Of a stretch of DNA of 64,000 bases, positions 43,951 to 52,635 are shown piece by piece. Position 1 is the first letter of the stretch. Each line of letters starts with the position of its first letter. The DNA is from Anaerolineaceae bacterium. Lineage in GTDB: Bacteria; Chloroflexota; Anaerolineae; Aggregatilineales; Phototrophicaceae. The position numbers and the translations under genes are program-made. The stretch is from NCBI GenBank assembly GCA_002699585.1, contig PABP01000038.1, positions 124,001 through 188,000 on the forward strand. The letters are read 5' to 3'. The notes under the pieces were generated by a model that saw only the letters and a list, made by a program, of their open reading frames with translations, was not told where the DNA came from and did not search any database.

Positions 43951-45246
43951 TTACCCTTCGTGCGGGTAACCATTCTCTTCAAGGAAGGTATCCGCAACTT
44001 CGCAGATACGGTCCAGCGCATCCTGAACTTCAACCTCACCGGCCCAGATCGTCTGCATGCCTGGGCTGATGATCGTGCCATTCAGTTCGTTCCATTCCGG
44101 GAACATACCCGCACGACCGACCTTGGCATTTTCACCTTCGATGATGAAGGCTTGACGATTCTCTGGCTGGTCCATGTTGCCGAGGAAGGCATCCGACATA
44201 GCGGTTGAACGCAGCGCTGGGAGGATTTCGCCAGATTGAGTGTAGATGGCCTGGCCACCGTCGGTGCTTTGCAGCCAGCTCAGGAAGGTCCAGGCGGCTT
44301 CTTTGTTGTCACTGAATGAACTCATGGTCCAGGCAGCACCCGCAGCCGACGCTGAACGCTGACCATCTTCAGGAATCGGCACAACGGCAACATCGTAATC
44401 CAGTTCTGCTGCATTGAAGACAGGAATACGGCTTGCGTTCTGGATAATCATTGCAACCTGACCGCTCTGGAAGACAGCAGCATCGCCACCGGCTTGGCTG
44501 AGGTTGGCATCCGGCATGGCGTAGTTGTTTTCCATCATATCGGCGAAGAACTGGACAGCTTCCACGGATTCCGGTGCGTCCAAGGTACATTCGGTGGGAT
44601 TATACATATCATCGAGGATGCTGCCACCGTTCTGGCCAATCCACAGTTGATACTTGCCACCCTCCATGCCGAGCGCATAGCGGCTAACGCGGCCATTGTC
44701 AGCGACGACCGTCAACTGCTCAGCAGCAGCCAGCAGATCGTCCCAGGTCCAGGTTTCATCAGGATAGTCGAGGCCGACTTCATCGAAGATGCTCTTGTTG
44801 TAGTAAAGCACTTCCAGGCCGATATCACGCGGGAAGCCATACACTTCGCCATTATACATAGCGAACTCTAGCAGACCTGGCCAGAAGTCTTCACGGTCAA
44901 AGCCGGATGCATCAATGAATGGATCCAGCGGCTCCAGCACGCCATCAGCGGCGTAGTTGGATACGGGCGACAGGAAGGCGATGTCCGGGATTTCAGCAGA
45001 ATCGCCAGAGGCCCACAATGTCTGAATCTTGGTAAAGTAATCTGCCCACGGTTCGTGCCAGATTTCGATCTCAATATCAGGATTTTCTTCCATAAAAGCT
45101 GCCGCGACTTGCTCATGGGTTGCCAACTCTTCCGGGCTGCCCCAGAACGCCCATGTCACGACGGTTTTTTCCTGGGCTGCAACTGCACCACTGATCAGCA
45201 CAGCCACCAACAGACTTGCCAGGAATAATGGTATAGAACGTCGCAT
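43951..45246 (-). CDS. Sugar ABC transporter substrate-binding protein (family 1)
   Basis: This 431-residue SBP_bac_1 has a Sec signal (cleavage near VAAQEK, no lipobox) and the family sequence VTWAFWGSPEELATHEQVAAAFMEENPDIEIE. The late YGFPRDIGLEVLYYNKSIFDEVGL stretch is also typical. It starts the operon SBP-MalF-MalG-FG-GAP. AAGGAG lies 6 bases before the ATG. The sugar is not identifiable. Confidence 0.9.
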   Translation of the reverse strand: MRRSIPLFLASLLVAVLISGAVAAQEKTVVTWAFWGSPEELATHEQVAAAFMEENPDIEIEIWHEPWADYFTKIQTLWASGDSAEIPDIAFLSPVSNYAADGVLEPLDPFIDASGFDREDFWPGLLEFAMYNGEVYGFPRDIGLEVLYYNKSIFDEVGLDYPDETWTWDDLLAAAEQLTVVADNGRVSRYALGMEGGKYQLWIGQNGGSILDDMYNPTECTLDAPESVEAVQFFADMMENNYAMPDANLSQAGGDAAVFQSGQVAMIIQNASRIPVFNAAELDYDVAVVPIPEDGQRSASAAGAAWTMSSFSDNKEAAWTFLSWLQSTDGGQAIYTQSGEILPALRSTAMSDAFLGNMDQPENRQAFIIEGENAKVGRAGMFPEWNELNGTIISPGMQTIWAGEVEVQDALDRICEVADTFLEENGYPHEG

Positions 45247-45349
45247 CTCTTACTCCTTAACCCTCTTGATTGTAATATTTATTGCTCACTACATTACATA
45301 TGACAAACACTATTTTACCGTCAATTATCACATTTTTCATGACATTGGG

Positions 45350-46687
45350 CTAAACTGGTCCGCCACCTGCATGAATCGAAAAGCTGTTGTTCTCAGCAGC
45401 TACTGCTGACTCCGGCTTGCTCTTGAGCAATTCATCGAAAAATGGCAATGTTCCGGTTTGGACGGCATGCTCAGCATAGAGATACATAGCTGCTGACCAT
45501 GCTTGCCGATCAAAACCCATCGGATGGCCCGTTTGGCCATGAATCCACTCGTTAAATCCCCATTTTTGGGCCGCACCCAATTTATCCGCCCGGGCGAGCT
45601 TCTCCAACAAGCGCAGGGCTTCATCTTGCCAGTTATGACGCACAAGCGCGGCCACATGGAAACCACCGACCATCGGCCAGATGCCACCGTTGTGATACTG
45701 ATGTGGCAAATTGAGGTTGCGGCTGCGGTAATAATCGCGCCAATCGTTCTCACCAGGGTTGATTGGCGGGTAGATAGCTTTGGCCGGGTACGGTTCGCTA
45801 ATGCCGACCTGATACATATAGCGCAGGATATGCTCGGTACGGTGACCATCGGCAACACCGGTGACAATCGCAAGGCAGTTACCGAGCGTATCGCACCAAT
45901 CGCCGTACTCCCGGAAAGCGACCCAAGGCAAATAAAATGGCCGGCTGGAGATGGTGCCGATATTGTGATAAAGCATGAACCACTCTAAGCGTATCGCTTT
46001 GAGCTTCTCCAGATGTTCAGCGAAGTGGTCGGCAATCCAACAGCGGTCAATCCACATGAGCAAATTAATACGCTCATGGATGTCGGCTGGTGTGTTGAGC
46101 ATGTCATGGCCATCGGTTGGCTGCAAGGCCAAGGCCTGGAACATCTCGCTGTAGGCCAGGGATGCCGCGTAGTACAGAACGTTATCGTAAAGCGTGTTAT
46201 AGCGGACAGAAATCAGGTCCATCCAATTGGCGGCTTCGGGAATTTCCAGAAGGCCACATTCGTTCATATCCTGGTATTCTAACCAGGCCAGGGCTTTGGT
46301 GATGATTTCCCAGTGGGCCTGTAAAAAGGCCGTGTCTTTGGTGGTGAGATAGTACATATAGTGGCCGATGATGTACCACAGGTTGGCATCGGACGCACCT
46401 GCATTCTCCGTGCTGATGTAGCCCGTATCAGGATTGACGTTTAAGGGAATCAGGCCCAGCTTCGATTGATACTGACCCAGCAGGTCCAGGCTGGCACGGG
46501 TGCAGTTCAAAAAGGTCTGGTCGCCTGTGACCAGCGCACCCAAGGAGGTGATGACGCTGTCACGGGTCCATATTTGAGGATAACCAGCCGGCAACCCCGA
46601 CGCCCGGAAGCCATGCGGCGTCACACAATCTTGTAGGACAGCAAGAGCTTCTTCATGAGCTGCAGCCAAGCGCTTTTCAGTCTTCAT
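45350..46687 (-). CDS. Six-hairpin (alpha/alpha)6 glycoside hydrolase, GH63/GH100-like
   Basis: The 445-residue protein is a six-hairpin glycosidase of the amylo-alpha-1,6-glucosidase/GH63/GH100 kind. It has YPQIWTRDSVITSLGAL (about 36-52), EAANWMDLISVRYNTLYDNVLYYA (about 150-173) and, late, FNEWIHGQTGHPMGFDRQAWSAAMYLYA with a likely catalytic glutamate. The aspartate in TRDS and glutamate in NEWIHG are the probable acid/base pair. No signal peptide is seen, so it is cytoplasmic and acts on imported oligosaccharide. It follows PIG-L after 72 bases. The exact substrate is unclear. Confidence 0.75.
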   Translation of the reverse strand: MKTEKRLAAAHEEALAVLQDCVTPHGFRASGLPAGYPQIWTRDSVITSLGALVTGDQTFLNCTRASLDLLGQYQSKLGLIPLNVNPDTGYISTENAGASDANLWYIIGHYMYYLTTKDTAFLQAHWEIITKALAWLEYQDMNECGLLEIPEAANWMDLISVRYNTLYDNVLYYAASLAYSEMFQALALQPTDGHDMLNTPADIHERINLLMWIDRCWIADHFAEHLEKLKAIRLEWFMLYHNIGTISSRPFYLPWVAFREYGDWCDTLGNCLAIVTGVADGHRTEHILRYMYQVGISEPYPAKAIYPPINPGENDWRDYYRSRNLNLPHQYHNGGIWPMVGGFHVAALVRHNWQDEALRLLEKLARADKLGAAQKWGFNEWIHGQTGHPMGFDRQAWSAAMYLYAEHAVQTGTLPFFDELLKSKPESAVAAENNSFSIHAGGGPV

Positions 46688-46759
46688 AAGTATTCGCCTA
46701 AAACATTCAGGACCACTTTTTAAGTGACTTACTAATCATTGCACACAGTTTACTACAAA

Positions 46760-47647
46760 TTAGCGTGCACCCACGAAAATGTCATTTTCATCAATGCGGT
46801 CGTGATCAGGCTGTGGATGAATGCGGGTCAGGCCATATTTGCCAGAGACCAAACGCCGAATGGGCTTGGGCAAGCTCGCCAGATAGCCGCGTGTTCCGCT
46901 GCCGCGCCCGCGCCCCTGGCTGACATGACAATCCGCGGCACGATCCCAGGTATCGAAGTGTGCGCCCACATCAATCATGGTATGAATCGGTTCCAGATGA
47001 TCGATAACGGCTTGATAGTCGAGGTCTTTATTGACACCCATATGGCGAATATCATGGCCACGCAGGGTCATCCAGCGCAAGTAAAGCTTGAGCATGCGCC
47101 CCGGTATGGAGGCATAGTAAAGCTTTTGCGGTGCATATGGCTGCGTGCCCTCTACCAGATAGCTGGCATCCCCTGCCAAAGCAAACGCCTCGGTCGTCGC
47201 TTGCTGGATAGCGATATGATCGGGATGCCCATAACCGCCATAGCGATTGAATGTGACGACCACCTGGGGCTTAAAGTCGCGGATGACGTCTACCACACGC
47301 TTGAGGAGCGTTTCCGGGTGGTTTTGCCATCCATACCACAAGCTGTCCGGGTCTTGATTGGAAGCGCTATTCATCATGCCGCTATCTTTGTAGCCAAAGC
47401 GATAGACCGGATCGAGGCCGAGGACTTGAGCCGCACAGTCGAGTTCTGCCAGACGGACCTCGGACACCTCGCTGTACTGCTCACGCATGGCTAACGGAAT
47501 CGTACCCATATCGCCGTTAGTCGCACAGATATAACCGACTTGCGCCCCCTCAGCGACGTATTTGGCGATCAAACCACCACTGCCAAAGCTCTCGTCATCG
47601 GGATGGGCGTAAGCAATTAAGAGTCGTTTGCCCATTAAATCACTCAC
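46760..47647 (-). CDS. PIG-L family deacetylase (MshB/BshB-like)
   Basis: This 295-residue protein has the complete zinc motif AHPDDESFGSGG (about 14-25) and GHPDH (about 149) of PIG-L enzymes, such as MshB, which deacetylates GlcNAc-inositol. A GTG start at 47647 has AAGG 8 bases upstream; an ATG 12 bases on is the alternative. It follows a peptide-type ABC transporter (49 bases) and precedes the six-hairpin glycosidase, so it may process an imported acetylated sugar. It is the second PIG-L gene in the window, again in a transport operon. Confidence 0.87.
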   Translation of the reverse strand: MSDLMGKRLLIAYAHPDDESFGSGGLIAKYVAEGAQVGYICATNGDMGTIPLAMREQYSEVSEVRLAELDCAAQVLGLDPVYRFGYKDSGMMNSASNQDPDSLWYGWQNHPETLLKRVVDVIRDFKPQVVVTFNRYGGYGHPDHIAIQQATTEAFALAGDASYLVEGTQPYAPQKLYYASIPGRMLKLYLRWMTLRGHDIRHMGVNKDLDYQAVIDHLEPIHTMIDVGAHFDTWDRAADCHVSQGRGRGSGTRGYLASLPKPIRRLVSGKYGLTRIHPQPDHDRIDENDIFVGAR

Positions 47648-47696
47648 AGGGAAGACCTTATCTGACTGGTTTACATAATTGGAAAGGCGAAATTAG

Positions 47697-48629
47697 CTAG
47701 CCATTACGGGTGCGAGGATCAGACACATCGCGCAAGCCATCACCAATGAAGTTAAAGGCCATCACCAGCGAGGCAATCGCCAAACCGGGATAAAGCCACA
47801 TCCACCATTGGTCGAAGAAGTCGATGCCAATCGCGACCATCCGGCCCCACTCCGGTGATGAAGGTTCCGCCCCCAACCCCAGGAAGCTGAGGCCAGCAAA
47901 GGTCAAAATCGCATTACCGATGTCGAGCGTTGCCAGGACAATTGCCGGAGCAATCGCGTTCGGAAGAATGGTGCGGAACACGATATAGCGACCGGGTGCG
48001 CCGATACTACGAGCAGCTTCCACAAATTCCTGTGATTTGATCTCCAAGACGAGGCTGCGCACCAGACGGGCATACGTCGGCCACCAGACGACGACCAGCG
48101 CCAAAATGGCATTATTGAGATCAGGACCAAGGGCAGCCGTCACCGCCAGCGCCAGAATAATCGTTGGGAATGCCAGGAATAGCTCGGAAATGCGCATGAG
48201 CAATTCGTCCCAGAGGCCACCCGCATAACCCGCTATCGCGCCGACGACGGTCCCCAGGATGCTGCCGATAATAATCACAGCCAACCCTGCCGGGATGGTA
48301 ATGCGTCCCCCATAGACCACGCGCGTAAAAATATCACGGCCCAGTTCATCGGTGCCCATATGATATGTAAATGTGCTGCCATCTGATAGTTCGACAGTTG
48401 TTCCAGGGGTCAGCAGGCGATTGGTCACATTCTGAGCTAGTGGTTCAGTGGTTGCGAGCAAGGGCGCGAATATTGAGACAAGAAACCAGCCAACAACGAT
48501 CAGTAGGCCTATCGTAATCAGGGGATTTTTGCGCAATTGGAAGAAAATCGCGCGCAACAATGACTGAAAGCGCGAAGGCGGGAGTTCCGCAGGCATTGTC
48601 GCTACATTGGAGTTTGATGTTTGGGTCAT
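47697..48629 (-). CDS. DppC/OppC-type ABC permease
   Basis: The 310-residue permease has the OppC_N helix, GTDELGRDIFTRVVYGGR and the EAA loop AARSIGAPGRYIVFRTILPNA. Its ATG overlaps the DppB stop by 4 bases, with GGAGAAGG before it. No ATPase gene follows; the next gene is a deacetylase. Confidence 0.93.
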   Translation of the reverse strand: MTQTSNSNVATMPAELPPSRFQSLLRAIFFQLRKNPLITIGLLIVVGWFLVSIFAPLLATTEPLAQNVTNRLLTPGTTVELSDGSTFTYHMGTDELGRDIFTRVVYGGRITIPAGLAVIIIGSILGTVVGAIAGYAGGLWDELLMRISELFLAFPTIILALAVTAALGPDLNNAILALVVVWWPTYARLVRSLVLEIKSQEFVEAARSIGAPGRYIVFRTILPNAIAPAIVLATLDIGNAILTFAGLSFLGLGAEPSSPEWGRMVAIGIDFFDQWWMWLYPGLAIASLVMAFNFIGDGLRDVSDPRTRNG

Positions 48630-49648
48630 CGGCCTTCTCCCCGTATGCGTGGATCAAGGAAGAAGTAGAGCATATCCACGACGAAATTGACAATAATGTA
48701 GATGAGGGCAATCAACATGCTGACGCCCATAATAGCCGGGAAATCCTGCGAGGTTGACGCGCGGAACATATAGCGACCAATACCGGGCCAAGCAAAAATC
48801 GACTCGGTGAGGACGGTACCCGCCAACAAATTACCATAACTGAGGCCAATAATGGTCACAACGGGGATAAGCGCGTTACGCACGCCGTGCCACAAAACGC
48901 GACGTTCTCCCAGGCCTTTAGCACGGGCGGTCCGCATGTAATCCATGCCCAAGACTTCCAGCAGAGAAGAGCGCGTCACACGGGCGATGGTCCCGGCAAC
49001 ATACGCCCCCAAAATGAAGGCTGGCAGAATGATGTGCGAAAAGGCTTCCTGAAATGTATCCAGATCGCCAGCGAGCAAGGAATCCACCAGAAAGAAACCC
49101 GTTGCATGTGGTGGGTCAGCCGTACGAAAGCCCAGGCGACCCGGTCCGGCGACGATGCCCAATTGACCATACAGAACCGCCAGCCCGATCAACGCCAATA
49201 CAAACACAGGGAAGCTAACGCCAATCAGCGAGAACATACGCGATACGTAATCGATAAGAGAGTTTCGGTATATCGCTGAAATGATGCCAACGCCAACGCC
49301 TAACACCAATCCGATAAAAATCGAGAGCGTGGCTAACTCCATTGTGGCAGGCAGAAACTGTTGAATATCTTCAATTACAGGACGCCCGGTCTTAATCGAA
49401 CGGCCCATATCCCCCTGGAGCAGATTGCCGATGTAGGCGAAGTATTGCTCGTGTAAGGGCTTATCCAGACCCCACTTTTCCCGGAAGGCTTGCACGAGGT
49501 CTTCATCATTGAGAGCATTTTGGGGTAGATTGGCCGTTACCGGGTCAGCAGGCACGGCGTTAGCAATCAAAAACGCCATGATCGTTATGCCAAACAGCAG
49601 CGGCACAACAAACAACAGTCGTCGAAGGAAGTAGGTATAGAAGTTCAT
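48626..49648 (-). CDS. DppB/OppB-type ABC permease
   Basis: The 340-residue permease starts with FYTYFLRRLLFVVPLLFGIT and has the EAA loop RTARAKGLGERRVLWHGVRNALIP. Unlike the DppB at 22575 it has no calcium-loop insertion in the first extracytoplasmic loop; here the segment reads YFAYIGNLLQGDMGRSIKTG. It follows the SBP gene after an 87-base gap with a hairpin. Confidence 0.93.
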   Translation of the reverse strand: MNFYTYFLRRLLFVVPLLFGITIMAFLIANAVPADPVTANLPQNALNDEDLVQAFREKWGLDKPLHEQYFAYIGNLLQGDMGRSIKTGRPVIEDIQQFLPATMELATLSIFIGLVLGVGVGIISAIYRNSLIDYVSRMFSLIGVSFPVFVLALIGLAVLYGQLGIVAGPGRLGFRTADPPHATGFFLVDSLLAGDLDTFQEAFSHIILPAFILGAYVAGTIARVTRSSLLEVLGMDYMRTARAKGLGERRVLWHGVRNALIPVVTIIGLSYGNLLAGTVLTESIFAWPGIGRYMFRASTSQDFPAIMGVSMLIALIYIIVNFVVDMLYFFLDPRIRGEGR

Positions 49649-49686
49649 GGCATCATATCGCGGTCATACTCGTGGTAGATAGCAGA

Positions 49687-49710
49687 CCGGGTGAGCCTAC
49701 GCCCACCCGG
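49687..49710 (-). other. Hairpin between peptide-type SBP and DppB
   Basis: CCGGGTG-a-GC (49687-49696) pairs with GC-c-CACCCGG (49701-49710) around CTAC, giving nine pairs and one mismatch. No T-run follows. It lies about 25 bases after the SBP stop. Confidence 0.65.
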
Positions 49711-49735
49711 CCAATCAATCGAGAACAAATGAACC

Positions 49736-51316
49736 TTACTCAGGCAAACTCAAGACGGCAACGTCAAGCGTCCACTGCGGATGATAGACGAAACCTTGCA
49801 GATCCGAGCGATAGGCCGCTTGAACAGCCGGGTTGATGAACGGTGCGAAGGGACCGCTCTCCTGCAGGTAGTCCTGCAACTGAGCGAACAGCTCAATACG
49901 GGCCTCCTGATCGACCTCGGATGACGCCTCAGCAATCAGTGCGTTGACATCATCGGAGACGTTCTCTGATAACCAGTTAGCACGTTCTGCACCGACCTTA
50001 CCACCGGGCAAGAAGGAGATGACATCAATCGGATCAAGAATGTCCGGCCCCCAGAACCAGTAGCCAAAGCCCTGAATACCGGTACGGTATTCTTCCAAGG
50101 AAACCTGCAGTTCACCGGGGTTGAGGCTGACGTTGATGCCGACCTCAGCCAGGTCTGACTGAATCTTCTGCGCATTGGTGTTCATATTAACACCCTGCCA
50201 GGTGAAGTCCGGGTAGCTAAGCGTGATGTCGAATCCATCAGCATAACCGGCTTCCGCCAGCAGTTCACGAGCACGGTCAAGATCACGGGTGAAGGCTTTG
50301 TCTTCGCCGTAAGCAGCCACCAGACCAACGGTCAGGTTGGTTGGCGGTGTCACACCACCCCACAGCACTTTGTAGCCATCGTAGTCGAGAGCATAGCGGA
50401 TAGCCAACTGCACAGTCGGGTCGGAAACCGGGCCACCGTATTCCTCATCCTGGTTCATGAGCAGGAAGTGTGTGTAAACCGAGGGGCCACTGTAAACGGT
50501 CAGGTTTTCGTTGCCTTCCAGGGTTGCAACCTGGTCACGGGTCAAGTCCAGCGCGAGATCAATATCGCCAGCTTCCAGAGCTACTTTTTGGGTGGCAGCT
50601 TCTGCAATGTTGGTGATGATCACGCGGTCATAGTAAGGTTCTTCGCCCCAGTAGTTGGGGTTCTTCACCAGGACAGTTTCGACCTGAGGTTCCCAGCTTT
50701 CCAGGATATAGGGGCCTGTACCCGCCGAGGTGCCGTTCAGGTACATTTCTGCGCCATCAGTTTCAGCAGCATCATCAGCATCCGTACCGCCGTTTTCCAT
50801 AATGGTCGCGGAATCCGTAACGGAGAAAGCATAGTTGGTCAATTCTGCGAGGAAAGCCGGACGCGCTGTCGCCAGGGTGAAGGTCACAGTACCATCTTCG
50901 TTGGCGGCGACGCTTTCGATGTTATCCGCCAGGAAAGCCGGATTACCCTGAACACTTTGCAGACGCTGGATCGAGAAAACGACATCTTCAGCGGTCAGCG
51001 GGTTGCCACTGACGAAGGTGACGTCATCACGCAGCGTAAAGGTGTATTCGGTACCATCTTCGCTGATGGTCCAGTCGGTTGCCAGCCACGGTAAAATTTC
51101 GCTAGCATCTTCATCCGGGAACGTCACTAGCGTATCGTATGCGACACGGTTAATGATGCCGGTTGTCTGGGTAAAGCCCCGCGCCGGATCGAGTGAATCG
51201 GTGCTTTCCGCATGACCGATCACGAGTACAGCCTCATCTTGCGCGGCCACAATAGCAACGCTCAACGCCAAGACTGCAATCATGATGAGTAGGCGTAATC
51301 TACTTGCCAATTTCAT
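49736..51316 (-). CDS. Peptide-type ABC transporter substrate-binding protein (family 5)
   Basis: The 526-residue SBP_bac_5 has a Sec signal (hydrophobic residues about 7-24, likely cleavage near AIVAAQDE, no lipobox) and the SLDPARGFTQTTGIINRVAYDTL and YTFTLRDDVTFVSGNPLTAEDVVFS segments. The ATG at MKLAS is chosen since AAGGAG is 8 bases upstream. It leads an operon of SBP, DppB, DppC, PIG-L and glycosidase. In such a context the ligand may be a sugar rather than a peptide. Confidence 0.9.
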   Translation of the reverse strand: MKLASRLRLLIMIAVLALSVAIVAAQDEAVLVIGHAESTDSLDPARGFTQTTGIINRVAYDTLVTFPDEDASEILPWLATDWTISEDGTEYTFTLRDDVTFVSGNPLTAEDVVFSIQRLQSVQGNPAFLADNIESVAANEDGTVTFTLATARPAFLAELTNYAFSVTDSATIMENGGTDADDAAETDGAEMYLNGTSAGTGPYILESWEPQVETVLVKNPNYWGEEPYYDRVIITNIAEAATQKVALEAGDIDLALDLTRDQVATLEGNENLTVYSGPSVYTHFLLMNQDEEYGGPVSDPTVQLAIRYALDYDGYKVLWGGVTPPTNLTVGLVAAYGEDKAFTRDLDRARELLAEAGYADGFDITLSYPDFTWQGVNMNTNAQKIQSDLAEVGINVSLNPGELQVSLEEYRTGIQGFGYWFWGPDILDPIDVISFLPGGKVGAERANWLSENVSDDVNALIAEASSEVDQEARIELFAQLQDYLQESGPFAPFINPAVQAAYRSDLQGFVYHPQWTLDVAVLSLPE

Positions 51317-51511
51317 GACCAACACTCCTTAAATTACGAGAACATACTTGGGTACAACTAAAGTTGGGACGCAAGACATTGTAACGTGTATGTACAGAAT
51401 TCAAAATAATTTGTTAGTTGATAAGTCCAATTCTTATCTAAGCATCATCTAAAGCAGCTTCGTGTCAACACGTTGGTATTCGTTGTAATAGATCAAGTTC
51501 AAGGCGTCATT

Positions 51512-51540
51512 GTGAACAGGTCTATCAAATCGCATATAAT
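51512..51540 (+). promoter_or_regulatory. Candidate promoter of the WbuC-type gene
   Basis: GTGAAC (51512-51517), a 17-base spacer and a perfect TATAAT (51535-51540). The start codon is about 73 bases downstream. The -35 matches three of six bases. Confidence 0.45.
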
Positions 51541-51613
51541 TGACTTTAAGTAGCCAATAAACGGGACACGCTCAAGCAGTTGTCGGCATACAATATACCC
51601 TATAGGAAAGCGC

Positions 51614-52084
51614 ATGCTCCGCACAATTACCACATTCGACATCGATAACCTGATACGCATGGCGAAGAAATCCACTCGTAAACGGACGATTCTGCGATTG
51701 CACGAACACGAAGAACCCGTACAGCGCATGATTAATGCCATGATTCCAGGCACATATATCACGCCGCATAAACACGAAGACCCGGATAAAGTGGAATTGT
51801 TCAATATCCTTGAAGGGAGTTGTGCCGTCCTGCACTTTGACTATCGAGGTGAAGTCGCGGAACTGGTGACGTTAAGCGCAACAGGCCCAACGAAAGTTGT
51901 TGACATCCCGCCACGTACATACCATACCATTGTGCCACTGAAGCCGTGCGCACTATTAGAGATCATCCAGGGGCCGTATGACGTGGAAACGCATAAATCC
52001 CTGGCCCCCTGGGCACCCGCAGAGGATAATCCAAAGGCAGAAGACTATCGCCTGTATTTAGAGTCCATCATCCATAACTGGTGA
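51614..52084 (+). CDS. WbuC-type cupin-fold metalloprotein
   Basis: The 156-residue protein resembles the WbuC family of small cupins: RTILRLHEHEEPVQRMINAMIPGTYITPHKHEDPDKVELFNIL contains the metal-type motif His-x-His with a glutamate, and HTIVPL supplies a late histidine. WbuC proteins are encoded in some O-antigen clusters, but the function is not established. Here it is alone, with its own promoter and terminator, facing a small minus-strand gene. AGGAAAG precedes the ATG. Confidence 0.82.
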   Translation: MLRTITTFDIDNLIRMAKKSTRKRTILRLHEHEEPVQRMINAMIPGTYITPHKHEDPDKVELFNILEGSCAVLHFDYRGEVAELVTLSATGPTKVVDIPPRTYHTIVPLKPCALLEIIQGPYDVETHKSLAPWAPAEDNPKAEDYRLYLESIIHNW

Positions 52085-52112
52085 ATGCCACCAGCAAACC
52101 TGATATAGCAAA

Positions 52113-52135
52113 AAGCCCCGGTGATGCCGGGGCTT
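52113..52135. terminator. Intrinsic terminator between convergent genes
   Basis: AAGCCCCGG pairs with CCGGGGCTT around TGATG, nine pairs, with a T-run on the minus strand (five A at 52110-52114) and a weaker one on the plus strand. It ends the small basic protein gene on the minus strand and the WbuC-type gene on the plus strand. Confidence 0.85.
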
Positions 52136-52180
52136 GTTTCATCATTATGGATTGTGTGTTACGAATTTCGCTTTAGCGAC

Positions 52181-52333
52181 TTAGCTATTGTTGATGCGCA
52201 CAATACGACGTGCGCGTCTGACAAACTGGGCCTTAATCGCTCTCAGACGAAATTCATTGGCCCGTTCGACCAATTCTTTTTCACGCTGCTTGTGCAGCGT
52301 AAGAGCGGTGTAATGGTTCAAGCCGTCGATCAA
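52181..52333 (-). CDS. Small basic protein of unknown function (50 residues, TTG start)
   Basis: This small gene reads from TTG at 52333 to TAA at 52181. AGGAG lies 7 bases before the TTG, a promoter with TATAAT and 17-base spacing lies about 50 bases upstream, and a strong terminator follows 45 bases after the stop. The product has 12 Lys/Arg against 5 Asp/Glu, and it is predicted helical: KQREKELVERANEFRLRA (15-32) could form an amphipathic helix, then AQFVRRARRIVRINNS. It is too short to belong to any family I recognise. A nucleic-acid- or membrane-binding role is possible but unproven; a small RNA is the alternative. Confidence 0.65.
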   Translation of the reverse strand: MIDGLNHYTALTLHKQREKELVERANEFRLRAIKAQFVRRARRIVRINNS

Positions 52334-52635
52334 GTGCAAGCTCCTATCACATAGCAGAAACTACAATACCTAGCGATGCAATCATTATACGCAAATTATG
52401 CAGGGCATACAATAAAGATTGATGAGTGTTTATACAAAATATACATATCGATGTCGCTTTGTTGACAGATAGCGCATTTTAGGCAGCCTGAGGCCCATTC
52501 TTCCTTCTCATGTGTCCAAGTGTTTGGGTTGTATACGAGGGCAAGTCCAAGTACGTGGGAGCAAGCCGCAGATGTGGGTATAATGCGCCGTCATATTGCC
52601 TGACTTGAATTGCCTGTCTTAAATGGAGAGACTGC
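52334..52635. other. Divergent intergenic region
   Basis: This 302-base region holds the promoter of the small minus-strand gene (52384-52412) and, on the plus strand, a TATAAT at 52579-52584 about 52 bases before the alpha/beta hydrolase start, with a weak -35. Between them is A+T-rich sequence without recognised genes. Confidence 0.6.
52384..52412 (-). promoter_or_regulatory. Promoter of the small basic protein gene
   Basis: On the minus strand TTGTAT (52407-52412), a 17-base spacer and a perfect TATAAT (52384-52389). The expected transcription start is about 45 bases before the TTG start codon. Confidence 0.55.

Noticed and set aside
52121-52354. A 77-codon plus-strand frame opposite the small basic protein gene
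   Set aside because: It starts within the terminator; signals (promoter, Shine-Dalgarno, terminator) support the minus-strand gene instead.
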